A stretch of 64,000 nt of DNA from Streptomyces sp. LBL (GTDB lineage Bacteria > Actinomycetota > Actinomycetes > Streptomycetales > Streptomycetaceae). Made by a program: the position numbers and the translations under genes. Positions 8,129 through 16,736 of the stretch are shown here, piece after piece (positions within the stretch are counted from its first letter, which is position 1; each line of letters opens with the position of its first letter). A model generated the notes under the pieces. It was not told the DNA's origin, searched no databases, and was given only the letters and a program-made list of their open reading frames with translations. The stretch lies in the NCBI RefSeq assembly GCF_029893585.1, contig NZ_JARXYX010000028.1, positions 1 to 64,000 on the forward strand, given 5' to 3'.

Positions 8129-9681
8129 TCAAGTCACCGTGGATCCGCAGTGTCAGACGCGCCCTCCTCGCGGCCGGTGCCACCACCGCGCTCGCCGTCG
8201 GCCTGCTCACCGCCACGGCCACCACCTCGCAGGCCGCCACCCAGGGGCCGTGCGACATCTACGCAGCGGGCGGCACCCCCTGCGTCGCCGCACACAGCAC
8301 CACTCGCGCCCTGTACGCGGCGTACAACGGCCCGCTGTACCAGATCAGGCGCGCCTCCGACAACACCACCCTGAACATCGGCGTGCTCAGCGCGGCCGGA
8401 TACGCCAACGCCGCCGCGCAGGACACCTTCTGCGCCAACACCAGCTGCGTCATCACCGTCATCTACGACCAGTCCGGCAAGGGCAACAACCTCACCCAGG
8501 CACCCGCGGGCGGAGCCGCCAGCGGGCCGGACAACCTCGCCAACGCCTTTGAGGCGCCGGTCACCGTCGGCGGGCACGAGGCGTACGGCGTCTACGTCGC
8601 CCCCGGCACCGGCTACCGCAACGACAACACCAACGGCATCACGACCGGCGACCAGCCCGAGGGCATGTACGCCATCTTCGACGGCACGCACTTCAACGGC
8701 GGCTGCTGCTTCGACTACGGCAACGCCGAGACCAACGACCACGACACCGGCAACGGCCACATGGAGGCCATCTACTTCGGAAACAACACGGGCTGGGGCT
8801 CCGGCAGCGGCAACGGCCCCTGGATCATGGCCGACCTGGAGAACGGCCTGTTCTCCGGCGTGAACCAGCACTTCAACGCAGGCGACCCCACCGTCACCAA
8901 CCGGTTCCTGACGGCCATCGTCAAGGGCGGCCCGAACCAGTGGGCCATCCGCGGCGGCGACGCGCAGTCGGGCAGCCTGTCCACCTACTACAGCGGCGTA
9001 CGCCCCAACGTCCCCGGCTACAACCCGATGCACAAGGAAGGTTCGATCATCCTGGGCATCGGCGGTGACAACAGCAAGGGCGCCCAAGGCACCTTCTACG
9101 AGGGCGTCATGACCTCGGGCTACCCCTCGGACGCCACCGAGAACGCCGTCCATGCCAACATCACCGCCGCCGGCTACAACAGCGGCTCGACCAGCACCGG
9201 CTCGCTGACGCCCGGCTCCCGGATCTCCCTGCAGGCCACCACCGCCCCCTGCTGCACCACGGACTACCTCCGCCACGACGACGCCGACACCAAGGTCGTC
9301 ATCTCCAACATCAACTCCTCCGGCTCGGCCACCGACAAGGCCGACGCCACCTGGATCGTCCGCGCAGGCCTGGCCAACAGCTCCTGCCTGTCCTTCGAGT
9401 CCGCCAACAACCCCGGCCAGTTCCTGCGCCACTACAACTACGAGCTCTACCTGAACACCGACAACGGCGGCGGCTCCTTCGCGCAGGACGCCACCTTCTG
9501 CCCCACCACGGGCAACAGCGGGGTCGGCCACTCCTTCCAGTCCGTCAACTACCCGACGAAGTACATCCGCCACTACAACTTCACGGCCTACATAGCCAGC
9601 AACGGCGGCTCCAACACCTGGGACTCCACGTCGTCGTGGGCCCAGGACACCAGCTGGCTCACCGCGTCTCCCTGGAGCTGA
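8125..9681 (+). CDS. abfB: Secreted alpha-L-arabinofuranosidase, GH54 with CBM42
   Basis: A 518-residue secreted enzyme that removes arabinofuranose side chains from arabinoxylan and arabinan. Residues 1-37 are a Sec signal (basic start, hydrophobic core, cleavage near SQA/A). Residues 41-355 form the GH54 catalytic domain: GGCCFDYGNAET carries the likely nucleophile Glu202, and RGGDAQSG carries Asp279 as likely acid/base by spacing with fungal enzymes. The neighbouring cysteine pair is present. Residues 365-518 are an arabinose-binding CBM42 with repeated LRHYNYELYL- and IRHYNFTAYI-type motifs. No purine-rich ribosome site precedes the ATG, which overlaps the stop of the upstream truncated gene. 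Expression may therefore depend on coupling, or be lost. Its context, between gene remnants, suggests lateral acquisition. Confidence 0.9.
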   Translation: MIKSPWIRSVRRALLAAGATTALAVGLLTATATTSQAATQGPCDIYAAGGTPCVAAHSTTRALYAAYNGPLYQIRRASDNTTLNIGVLSAAGYANAAAQDTFCANTSCVITVIYDQSGKGNNLTQAPAGGAASGPDNLANAFEAPVTVGGHEAYGVYVAPGTGYRNDNTNGITTGDQPEGMYAIFDGTHFNGGCCFDYGNAETNDHDTGNGHMEAIYFGNNTGWGSGSGNGPWIMADLENGLFSGVNQHFNAGDPTVTNRFLTAIVKGGPNQWAIRGGDAQSGSLSTYYSGVRPNVPGYNPMHKEGSIILGIGGDNSKGAQGTFYEGVMTSGYPSDATENAVHANITAAGYNSGSTSTGSLTPGSRISLQATTAPCCTTDYLRHDDADTKVVISNINSSGSATDKADATWIVRAGLANSSCLSFESANNPGQFLRHYNYELYLNTDNGGGSFAQDATFCPTTGNSGVGHSFQSVNYPTKYIRHYNFTAYIASNGGSNTWDSTSSWAQDTSWLTASPWS

Positions 9682-9961
9682 CGAGCAGCCGGCCTCTCTG
9701 AGCGCCTCCAGCAGCGAGCCCGGCAGCCTTGCAGAATCGCAGGAAGGCCGTGCTCGCTTCCTTCTCGTCGTCTCGCGGGGACGCCCAGCGCGGCCTGGTC
9801 GCCCTGCACACGCCGGCATCGGGTCCCGCGGACCGGGACGCGGTCACGTACTGGCAGGACTGGCGGCCCGACTCCGCCGGCGCGGCGAACGGCCGACGTC
9901 GGGTCCGGGTGAGCGCGACCAGTCGCGGGACAGCACTTAGCCTGATCCTCAACGTCCGCCG
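9682..9961. other. Intergenic stretch after the arabinofuranosidase gene
   Basis: No supported gene and no clear terminator hairpin. Several frames are open by chance because of the high GC. The right end runs into an acetyltransferase remnant. Confidence 0.4.
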
Positions 9962-10099
9962 CGGGCCTGCACCGAAATTCGCTGGTTGCGACGCTGTGGC
10001 CTGTACGAGCGGCTGGGCTGGGAGCTGATGGCTACCGTCGAGCAGCAGTGGAGCCCGCGGCAGACAGTGGCCATCCGCTGTTACACGGCCCCGTCGTGA
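9962..10099 (+). pseudogene. C-terminal remnant of a GNAT acetyltransferase
   Basis: One forward frame reads LYERLGWELMATVEQQWSP and, a few residues on, AIRCYTAPS before a TGA at 10097-10099. This is the usual C-terminal end (beta-5/alpha-4 onward) of GNAT-family N-acetyltransferases. No upstream in-frame start with the acetyl-CoA loop is found. It converges on, and overlaps by 19 bases, the 3' end of the ATPase gene on the other strand. It is the third gene fragment in this 3.4-kb stretch. Confidence 0.5.
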
Positions 10100-11160
10100 C
10101 GTGGCCGGTCACAGCCATGAGCTGATGGCTGTGACAAGGGTGATGGTGATGGCCTCGCAGCGGACCTGTCCCAGTGGCACGCCACCTGCGCCTGCGCGCC
10201 CCCGCCCAGCACCCCGGGATCCTCCCCCCGGCACGCTCCCGCGACCCCCGCCCGTTCCGCTTCCCCGCTCGCCAGTACCTGGCAGCGGGCGTGGAAGCGG
10301 CAGCCGGAGGGGATGCGGGACGGGTCCGGGGGCTCGCCGGTGAGGACGACGGGTTCCCCGGGGGCCTCCGGGAGGACCGACAACAGGGCCTGGGTGTACG
10401 GGTGTCGGGGAGCGGTCAGGACCTGCTCCACGTCCCCCGTCTCCACGATCCGGCCCAGGTACATCACCGCCACGCGGTCGGCGATGTTCCACGCCAGTCC
10501 CAGGTCGTGGGTCACCACCAGCGCGGACAGGCCCAGTTCGGCGCGCAGACGCAGGAGCAGGGCGAGGATCTCGCCACGTACGGAGGCGTCCAGGGAGGCC
10601 ACCGGCTCGTCGGCGACGAGGAGTTCGGGTTCGAGGACCAGCGCGCCGGCGATGACGACCCGCTGGCGCTGGCCGCCGGACAGCTCGTGCGGGTAGCGCA
10701 GGAAGAAACGCTCGGGGGGACGCAGGCCCGCCCGGGACAGGGCTCCGGCCACCGCTGCCGGTTCGTCGCCGCCGTACCCGTGGATCCGCAGGCCCTCGGC
10801 CACCGCGTCGTACACCGTGTGCCGGGGGTTGAGGGAGCCGGTCGGGTCCTGGAGGACCAGTTGGACGCGTTTGCGGTACGCCTTCAGGGACCGGGAGGAG
10901 TACTCCAGCGGCTGCCCGCCGAAGCTGACGCGGCCCTCCGTCGGCCGGACCAGGCCCAGCAGGGCGCGGGCCAGTGTCGTCTTCCCGCAGCCGGACTCGC
11001 CGACCAGGGCGACGATCTCCCCGGCCCGGACGTCGAGTTCGACGCCGTCCACCGCCCGGGCCGGCGGGTCGCCGTGCCGGCCGGAGTAGGTGACGTGCAG
11101 GCCTTCGGCGGTCAACAGGGGCCGTTGTGCCGGTGGAGCTGTGGAGGTCAATGTCGTCAT
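10081..11160 (-). CDS. Peptide ABC transporter ATP-binding protein, DppF type, operon 2
   Basis: A 359-residue ATPase, last gene of the reverse operon. Walker A is GESGCGKTT near residues 54-62, the signature is LSGGQRQR, and Walker B is LLVADEPVASLD. The C-terminal oligo_HPY region is present (IPSGCRFHARCQ), but the following cysteine spacing is altered and the tail is longer and Ala/Gly-rich. The ATG at 11160 overlaps the stop of the preceding ATPase (ATGA). Sequence is clearly more distant from operons 1 and 3 than they are from each other, so substrate specificity probably differs. Confidence 0.92.
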   Translation of the reverse strand: MTTLTSTAPPAQRPLLTAEGLHVTYSGRHGDPPARAVDGVELDVRAGEIVALVGESGCGKTTLARALLGLVRPTEGRVSFGGQPLEYSSRSLKAYRKRVQLVLQDPTGSLNPRHTVYDAVAEGLRIHGYGGDEPAAVAGALSRAGLRPPERFFLRYPHELSGGQRQRVVIAGALVLEPELLVADEPVASLDASVRGEILALLLRLRAELGLSALVVTHDLGLAWNIADRVAVMYLGRIVETGDVEQVLTAPRHPYTQALLSVLPEAPGEPVVLTGEPPDPSRIPSGCRFHARCQVLASGEAERAGVAGACRGEDPGVLGGGAQAQVACHWDRSAARPSPSPLSQPSAHGCDRPRHDGAV

Positions 11161-12287
11161 GTGCTGCTCCTCGCGTCCTCGGCCGTGGTCGCAGGCCCCG
11201 GCTCCGGCTCCGGTCCCGGTCTCGGTCCCGGCTCCGGTCCCGGTCCCGGTCTCGGTCCCGGCTCCGGCTCCGGTCCCGGTCTCGGTCCCGGCTCCGGTCC
11301 CGGCTCCGGTCCCGGCCCCGGCTCCGGTGCCGGCACCGCCGCTCCCACGTGCACGCAGGCCGCCCTTCGCCCCGCTCCCGCCTCCCGCAGCTCCTGGTCG
11401 TCCACGGCACACGAGGCCGGCGCGACCGGGCAGCGTGGGTGGAAGGTGCAGCCGGAGGGGAGTGCGGCCGGGTCGGGCGGGTCGCCGGGCAGGCCGCGCG
11501 GGGCGAACCTGGAGGCGGGGTCGCCGATGCGCGGGAACGCGGCCGACAGGGCCTTGGCGTAGGGGTGTCGGGCGTCCTCGTAGATCTTCCGGGCGGGGCC
11601 CTCCTCGACCACCCGGCCCGCGTACATCACCGCGAGCCGGTCGCAGGTGTCGGCGAGGACCGCCAGATCGTGGCTGATCATGATCAGGCCCAGGTCCTGT
11701 TCGGCGACCAGTTCTTCGATCAGCCGCAGGATCTGGGCCTGGATCATCACGTCCAGGGCGGTGGTCGGTTCGTCGGCGATGATGAGGCGTGGTGCGCAGG
11801 CCAGCGCCATGGCGATCATGACGCGTTGGCGCTGTCCGCCGGAGAGTTCGTGCGGGTACGCCGACGCCCGCGCCGCCGGCAGGCCCACCTGCTCCAGGAG
11901 CTCCCCGGCCAGCTTCTTCGCCGCCGCCGGGGTGGCCCTGCGGTGCAGCAGGATCGGCTCGGCGATCTGGTCGCCGACGCGGTGTACGGGGTTCAGCGAG
12001 TGCATCGCCCCCTGGAAGACGATCGAGGCGCCCGCCCAGCGGACCGCCCGCACCTGTCCCCACCGCATGGTCAGCACGTCCTCGCCGTCCAGCAGCACCT
12101 CACCGGTGACCCGGGTGCCGGCCGGCAGCAGCCGCAGCAGCGCGAGCGCCAGCGTGGACTTGCCGCAGCCCGACTCGCCCGCGACACCGAGCTTCTGCCC
12201 GGCCCCGAGCGACAGGTCCACGCCCCGTACGGCCGCGGCCCCGCCCGGGTAGGTCACCTCCAGGTCCCGTACCTCCAGCAGCGTCAA
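11157..12287 (-). CDS. Peptide ABC transporter ATP-binding protein, DppD type, with Pro-Gly-Glu/Arg tail, operon 2
   Basis: A 376-residue ATPase. The start is taken as TTG at 12287, which overlaps the permease stop (TTGA) and follows a GGGGGTGG stretch. The protein then begins LTLLEVRDLEVTYPGG. Walker A is GESGCGKST, the signature LSGGQRQR, and Walker B IIADEPTTALD. The Cys-bearing C-terminal region is present (SGCTFHPRCP). After it comes an unusual tail of about 45 residues made almost only of Pro, Gly, Glu and Arg in a PEPGP/PRPGP pattern, encoded by a hexanucleotide repeat. Such a tail is not part of the family fold. Confidence 0.88.
   Translation of the reverse strand: MTLLEVRDLEVTYPGGAAAVRGVDLSLGAGQKLGVAGESGCGKSTLALALLRLLPAGTRVTGEVLLDGEDVLTMRWGQVRAVRWAGASIVFQGAMHSLNPVHRVGDQIAEPILLHRRATPAAAKKLAGELLEQVGLPAARASAYPHELSGGQRQRVMIAMALACAPRLIIADEPTTALDVMIQAQILRLIEELVAEQDLGLIMISHDLAVLADTCDRLAVMYAGRVVEEGPARKIYEDARHPYAKALSAAFPRIGDPASRFAPRGLPGDPPDPAALPSGCTFHPRCPVAPASCAVDDQELREAGAGRRAACVHVGAAVPAPEPGPGPEPGPEPGPRPGPEPEPGPRPGPGPEPGPRPGPEPEPGPATTAEDARSST
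11194..11332. repeat. GGTCCC/GGCTCC hexanucleotide repeat inside an ATPase gene
   Basis: About 23 imperfect copies of a 6-base unit (ggctcc, ggtccc, ggtctc, ggcccc variants) run without a frameshift through the 3' end of the DppD-type gene of operon 2, coding the Pro-Gly-rich tail. Length variation by slippage would keep the frame. Confidence 0.85.
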
Positions 12288-13387
12288 CGGTCCACCCCCA
12301 GCCGGGGGTTGAGCACCGACTCCACCGCACGCCCGCACAGCGTGAACGCCAGCGCGACCGCCGCGATCGCGATGCCGGGCGGCACCAGGTACCACCAGTC
12401 TCCGGAACTCACCGCACCCGCCTCCCGTGCCTCCTGGAGCAGCCCGCCCCACGACACCACCGTCGGATCGCCGAGCCCGAGGAAGGCCAGCGTGGCCTCG
12501 GCGAGGATCGCGCCGGAGATCACCAGGGTCGCCTGCGCCAGCACCAGCGGCATCACGTTGGGCAGCACATGCCGGGACATGACGTGCCAGTGCCCGCCGC
12601 CGAGCGCCCTCGCGCGTTCGATGTACGGCCGTGACTCCACCGCCAGCGTCTGCGCCCGCACCAGCCGGGCGGTCGTCGGCCAGGTGGTCACGCCGATCGC
12701 CAGGACCACGGTGCCCAGCGAGCGGGACATCACGGTGGCCAGCGCGATGGCGAGCACCAGCGTCGGCATCACCAGGAACCAGTCGGTGACCCGCATCAGC
12801 ACGGTCCCGTACGCGCCCTTGAAGTGCCCGGACGTGATGCCGACCAGCGTGCCGATCGTCACCGACAGCACGGCCGCCAGCAGCCCCACCAGCAGCGAGA
12901 CCCGCGCACCCCACACCAGCAGGCCCAGCAGATCGCGCCCGAACCGGTCGGTGCCCAGCGGGAACTCGCCGCTCGGGCCCTCCATCGGCTGCCCCGGCGC
13001 GTCCGTCACGCCGGCCACGCCGGAGCCGACGGTCAGCGGCGCGGTGAGCGCGGCGAGGGCGAACAGGGTGAGGGCGGCCAGGCCCACCAGCCCGGCGCGG
13101 TGGGTGCGGTACAGCGCCCAGAACCGTACGGCGGACCGCCGACGGCGCTGCCAGGCGAGCCGGCGCGGACCTGCCCCGGCGACCCGGGCCGGGGTGCCGG
13201 GCGGAGTGTCGGGCGAGGTGCCGGCGGGGGTGTCGGGCGGGGGGTCGGCCGAGGTGACGGCCAGGCCGTCGGCCGGTGTGCCCGCCGCGATGTCGGGCGG
13301 GGTCTCGGTCGGGCTGCCGTCCGGGCTTCTGTCCGGGCCCCCGCCCGGGCTGTCGGCCGGGCTGTCCGCCGGAGTGTCGGTCGTCAT
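12284..13387 (-). CDS. Peptide ABC transporter permease, DppC type, with Pro-rich N terminus, operon 2
   Basis: A 367-residue permease. The first 80 or so residues are a Pro/Asp/Ser/Thr/Gly-rich, likely disordered cytoplasmic arm, encoded by a degenerate repeat at about 13185-13385. The usual DppC body follows: a membrane helix near 98-118, the FPLGTDRFGRDLL motif, five further helices, and an EAA loop (RARALGGGHWHVMSRHVLPN). It ends ESVLNPRLGVDR. The ATG at 13387 overlaps the stop of the upstream permease (ATGA) and its own stop overlaps the TTG of the next ATPase gene, so the operon is tightly coupled. Confidence 0.92.
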   Translation of the reverse strand: MTTDTPADSPADSPGGGPDRSPDGSPTETPPDIAAGTPADGLAVTSADPPPDTPAGTSPDTPPGTPARVAGAGPRRLAWQRRRRSAVRFWALYRTHRAGLVGLAALTLFALAALTAPLTVGSGVAGVTDAPGQPMEGPSGEFPLGTDRFGRDLLGLLVWGARVSLLVGLLAAVLSVTIGTLVGITSGHFKGAYGTVLMRVTDWFLVMPTLVLAIALATVMSRSLGTVVLAIGVTTWPTTARLVRAQTLAVESRPYIERARALGGGHWHVMSRHVLPNVMPLVLAQATLVISGAILAEATLAFLGLGDPTVVSWGGLLQEAREAGAVSSGDWWYLVPPGIAIAAVALAFTLCGRAVESVLNPRLGVDR

Positions 13388-14436
13388 CGGCCCACCCGGG
13401 GGTCGAGGAACGGATAGACCAGGTCGGCCAGCGTGTTCATGATGATCACCGCCGCGGCGAAGAAGAGGAACAGGCCCTGGACCAGCGGCAGGTCCGGCAC
13501 GCTCAGGGCCTGGTAGAACAGTCCGCCCAGACCCGGCCAGGAGAACACGGTCTCGACGAGGATCACGCCCGCGACCGTCCGGCCCAGGTTGACGAACACC
13601 AGCGTCACGGTCGGCAGCAGCGCGTTGGGTACCGCGTGCCGGCGCCGGACCAGGTCGTCCCGCAGGCCCTTGGCCCGCGCGGTGGTCAGATAGTCGCTGC
13701 CCATCTCGTCGAGCAGCGCCGAGCGGGTCACCAGCAGGGTCTGCCCGTACTCCACCGCGACCAGCGTGATCACCGGCAGGATCAGATGGTGGGCGACGTC
13801 GAGGACGTACCCGAAGCCCTCCTCGCCGCCCGACTCCATGCCGCCGGTGGGAAACAGTCCCGGGATCGGGCCGATGCCCACCGAGAACACGATGATGAGC
13901 AGCAGGCCCAGCCAGAACGACGGGACCGAGTAGAGGGTCAGCGCCAGACCGGTGTTCAGCCGGTCCCCGAGCCGGCCGTGGCGCCAGGCCGCGCGGGTGC
14001 CGAGGACGATACCGAGGGCGGTGTAGATGACGAAGGCCGTGCCGGTCAGCAGCAGGGTGTTCGGCAGCGCCTCGCTGATCTTGTCGACGACCGGGGCGCG
14101 GAACTGGTACGACGTGCCGAGGTCGCCGGTGAGTGCCTTGCCGCAGTAGTCGGTGAACTGCTGCCACAGAGGCAGGTCCATCCCGAACTCCCGCCGGTAG
14201 GAAGCCAGTTGCCCGGCGGACACCGGGCGGCCGCCGGTCATGGTCCTGACCGGGTCGCCCGGGATCAGTCGGAACAGGAAGAAGCCGGTGACCAGCACGG
14301 CGAGCAGCGAGACGGCGGCGCCGCCGACCTTGCCGGCGCCGTAGCGGACGTACGCGGTGGCATTGCGCACCCGCGGGGTGCGTGCCGCCGGTCCGCCACG
14401 ACCCGAGATGGCGGCGGCCTTCTGGAGGCTACTCAC
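13384..14436 (-). CDS. Peptide ABC transporter permease, DppB type, operon 2
   Basis: A 350-residue permease. The GTG at 14436 overlaps the last 8 bases of the binding-protein gene and gives an N terminus (MSSLQKAAAISG) of plausible length. Frame-open sequence further upstream would code an arginine/tryptophan-rich leader lying wholly inside the previous gene, and is rejected. Six membrane helices are visible, with FLFRLIPGDPVRTM after the first and the EAA loop TTARAKGLRDDLVRRRHAVPN. The C terminus is LVYPFLDPRVGR. Confidence 0.9.
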   Translation of the reverse strand: MSSLQKAAAISGRGGPAARTPRVRNATAYVRYGAGKVGGAAVSLLAVLVTGFFLFRLIPGDPVRTMTGGRPVSAGQLASYRREFGMDLPLWQQFTDYCGKALTGDLGTSYQFRAPVVDKISEALPNTLLLTGTAFVIYTALGIVLGTRAAWRHGRLGDRLNTGLALTLYSVPSFWLGLLLIIVFSVGIGPIPGLFPTGGMESGGEEGFGYVLDVAHHLILPVITLVAVEYGQTLLVTRSALLDEMGSDYLTTARAKGLRDDLVRRRHAVPNALLPTVTLVFVNLGRTVAGVILVETVFSWPGLGGLFYQALSVPDLPLVQGLFLFFAAAVIIMNTLADLVYPFLDPRVGR

Positions 14437-16300
14437 GGTCGTCGGCGGTGGACCGGCGCCGCAGCGCGACGAACACACCGACGCCCACCAGGACCACGGC
14501 GGCCACCACGCCCCCGATGACGACACCGGTCGTGCCGGAGCCGCCGGAGGAACCGTCGGAGTCCGCCGGGACCGCCGACCACCAGCTCCAGTAGCCGTCC
14601 TGGCCGTAGATGTTGCCCGCCGCGCTCGGCATCGTCCGGATCGACTTGATCTGGTCGGTCCGGTAGGCCTCGACGGCGTTCGGGTACGCCATGACGTTCA
14701 TGTACCCCAGGTCGTACAGCCGCGACTCCATCTGCCGGACGATCGTGGCCCGTTCGGCGGGGTCGTACTCGGCGAGCTGACGCGCGTACAGGTCGTCGTA
14801 CGGTTTGTCGCAGAGGAAGTTGTCGGTGGCGCCGGTGTCCTTCGGGGTGGCGGGCAGGGCCGCGCAGGTGTGGATCGACAGGACGAAGTCCGGGTCGGGG
14901 TTGACGGACCAGCCGTCGAAGGCGAGGTCGTAGGTGCCCGCGAGCCAGGGATCGGTGACGTTGTCCAGGCAGTCGAGGGTGACGCCGATGCCGAGCTTGC
15001 CCCACCACTCCTGGAGGTACTGGCCGACCGCCTTGTCGTTCGGGTCGGTGGCGTGGCAGAGGACGCGGTACGTGATCGGCTTGCCGTCCTTGCCGACGCG
15101 CTTGCCGGAGCTGTTCTTCCGGTAGCCCGCCTGGTCGAGGAGCTGGGCGGCCTGCCCTGGGTCGTAGGCGAGTTCCTGGCTCGCCGAGGGCTTCCAGAAG
15201 TACTGCGAGAAGCGCGGCGGGAGGTATCCCTCGCCCTCGACGGCGTGCCCCTGGAACACCTTGTCGATGACGGCCTTGCGGTCGACCGCCCTGAACAGGG
15301 CGTGCCGTACCCGCTCGTCCAGCAGGGAGGGGTCGCCGTCGCCGAACTTCCGGCCGTTCCTCGCCTTGGCGCCCGGGTTGACGGCGAGGGCGTAGAAGCG
15401 GCGGCCGGGGGCGTCGTTGACGTGGATGTTCTTCTCGTTCTTGAGGGAGGCCGCCTGGGCGGGCGTCAGCGAGGGGGAGCCCGCGACGAAGGAGACCTCG
15501 CCCTTGCGCAGGGCGGCCACGGCGGCGTCCTGGTCCTTGTAGTAGCGGAAGACCAGCTCGTCGAACTTCGGCGCGCCCCGCCAGAAGTCCTTGTTCGCCT
15601 TGAGGCGTACGTAGCTGTCGGGCTGGTAGTCGGTGAGGACGAACGGGCCGTTCCCGACGACGGGGAAGCTCTTGTCGTTGGTGAACTTCGAGAAGTCGCC
15701 CACCTTCTCCCAGACGTGCTTCGGCACGATCGGCACGTCGAGGGCGGTCATCGTGGCCTGCGGCTTCTTCAGCTGGATGACCAGCTGGGTCGGGCTGGGC
15801 GCGGTGACCTTGCTGAAGTTGGCGACGAAGCTGCCGTTGGTGGTCGCGGCGCCCTCGTCGGTCATCATCTTGTGGAACGTCCAGGCCGCGTCCTCGGCGG
15901 TGGCCTGCTCGCCGTCCGACCACTTGGAGTCGGAGCGGACCGTGTAGGTCCAGGTCAGCTTGTCGGCGGAGGACTGCCACTTGGTGGCCAGGCCCGGGAC
16001 GGCGTGATTGTCCTTGGGGTCGTAGTTGGTCAGGTACTCGTACATCAGCCGGTGGATGCTGGTGCTGACCAGTCGCTGGGCCAGGAAGGGGCTCAGCGAG
16101 TCCACGCTCTGCGCGACCGCGACGGTCAGGACGTTCTTGCCCTCAGCCGCGGCGGCCCGCTGGGGCGCCGGGTCGAGCGGGGTGGCGAGCCCGGCCGACA
16201 GCACCAGGCTGGCCGCGCCGACCGCCGCGACGAGCCGGCCGGCCCGGGAGCGTGATCTCCTCGGGCCCGAGAGCCCCCTGCCGTGGACTTGTGTGCTCAT
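14429..16300 (-). CDS. Peptide-binding protein with C-terminal membrane anchor (family 5), operon 2
   Basis: A 623-residue family 5 solute-binding protein. Unlike the two other binding proteins in the window it has no lipobox cysteine. It has a twin-arginine-free Sec signal (residues about 17-53) and instead ends in a Gly/Ser linker, a hydrophobic helix (about 590-612) and a basic tail, RRRSTADDRE. It is therefore likely held in the membrane by its C terminus. The binding domain spans about 58-570. The ATG at 16300 has GAGG nine bases upstream. It is the first gene of the reverse five-gene operon and is divergent from operon 3. Confidence 0.9.
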   Translation of the reverse strand: MSTQVHGRGLSGPRRSRSRAGRLVAAVGAASLVLSAGLATPLDPAPQRAAAAEGKNVLTVAVAQSVDSLSPFLAQRLVSTSIHRLMYEYLTNYDPKDNHAVPGLATKWQSSADKLTWTYTVRSDSKWSDGEQATAEDAAWTFHKMMTDEGAATTNGSFVANFSKVTAPSPTQLVIQLKKPQATMTALDVPIVPKHVWEKVGDFSKFTNDKSFPVVGNGPFVLTDYQPDSYVRLKANKDFWRGAPKFDELVFRYYKDQDAAVAALRKGEVSFVAGSPSLTPAQAASLKNEKNIHVNDAPGRRFYALAVNPGAKARNGRKFGDGDPSLLDERVRHALFRAVDRKAVIDKVFQGHAVEGEGYLPPRFSQYFWKPSASQELAYDPGQAAQLLDQAGYRKNSSGKRVGKDGKPITYRVLCHATDPNDKAVGQYLQEWWGKLGIGVTLDCLDNVTDPWLAGTYDLAFDGWSVNPDPDFVLSIHTCAALPATPKDTGATDNFLCDKPYDDLYARQLAEYDPAERATIVRQMESRLYDLGYMNVMAYPNAVEAYRTDQIKSIRTMPSAAGNIYGQDGYWSWWSAVPADSDGSSGGSGTTGVVIGGVVAAVVLVGVGVFVALRRRSTADDRE

Positions 16301-16736
16301 GGTCGTGACCTCGCGTCATCGCTCGCACAGGGACGGCTTGTTGGACTGTCGGTTCGGACCGGACCGGGGGACGTCGGCGGAATGATGTGTGTGTCTATCA
16401 GCGCCGCTCCGTACCCGTCAACGGCGCGTGAACACCGTGTGGCCTGCGGAAACAAACCTGAGACGGGAACCAGCCAGCCATTGGTCCACACCTGTGAAGC
16501 TCCCCTGGTGACGGCCTGACGATGTCCCCCGCCCCTTTCTGTTCCTCGTGCCGGTCATCTGTCCCTCGTGCCGGTGACGGTTCACACTCCTGGGCGGCCG
16601 GTGACCCGTACGGCCGGTGTTCACGTGCGATATGAGTGTTCTGTGCTGATATTGACCGGTAACAGATCATTGTCCCGGCGTCGGCTGCACAGCGCACTGC
16701 ACGGGCACTGCACGGGCACTCAGGAGGAGGCACTCC
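16301..16736. promoter_or_regulatory. Divergent control region between operons 2 and 3
   Basis: This 436-base non-coding region must hold promoters for both operons. The 9-mer CGTGAACAC at 16427-16435 and its exact reverse complement GTGTTCACG at 16617-16625 are placed asymmetrically, each facing away from the centre, and could be sites for one shared regulator. A strong ribosome site (AGGAGGAGG at about 16722-16730) serves the + strand gene. I could not fix -10 boxes. Confidence 0.5.

Noticed and set aside
9729..10028. Forward frame of 99 codons after the arabinofuranosidase gene
   Set aside because: No ribosome site, and no family-like sequence. Another frame here carries the acetyltransferase tail, which explains the coding signal better.
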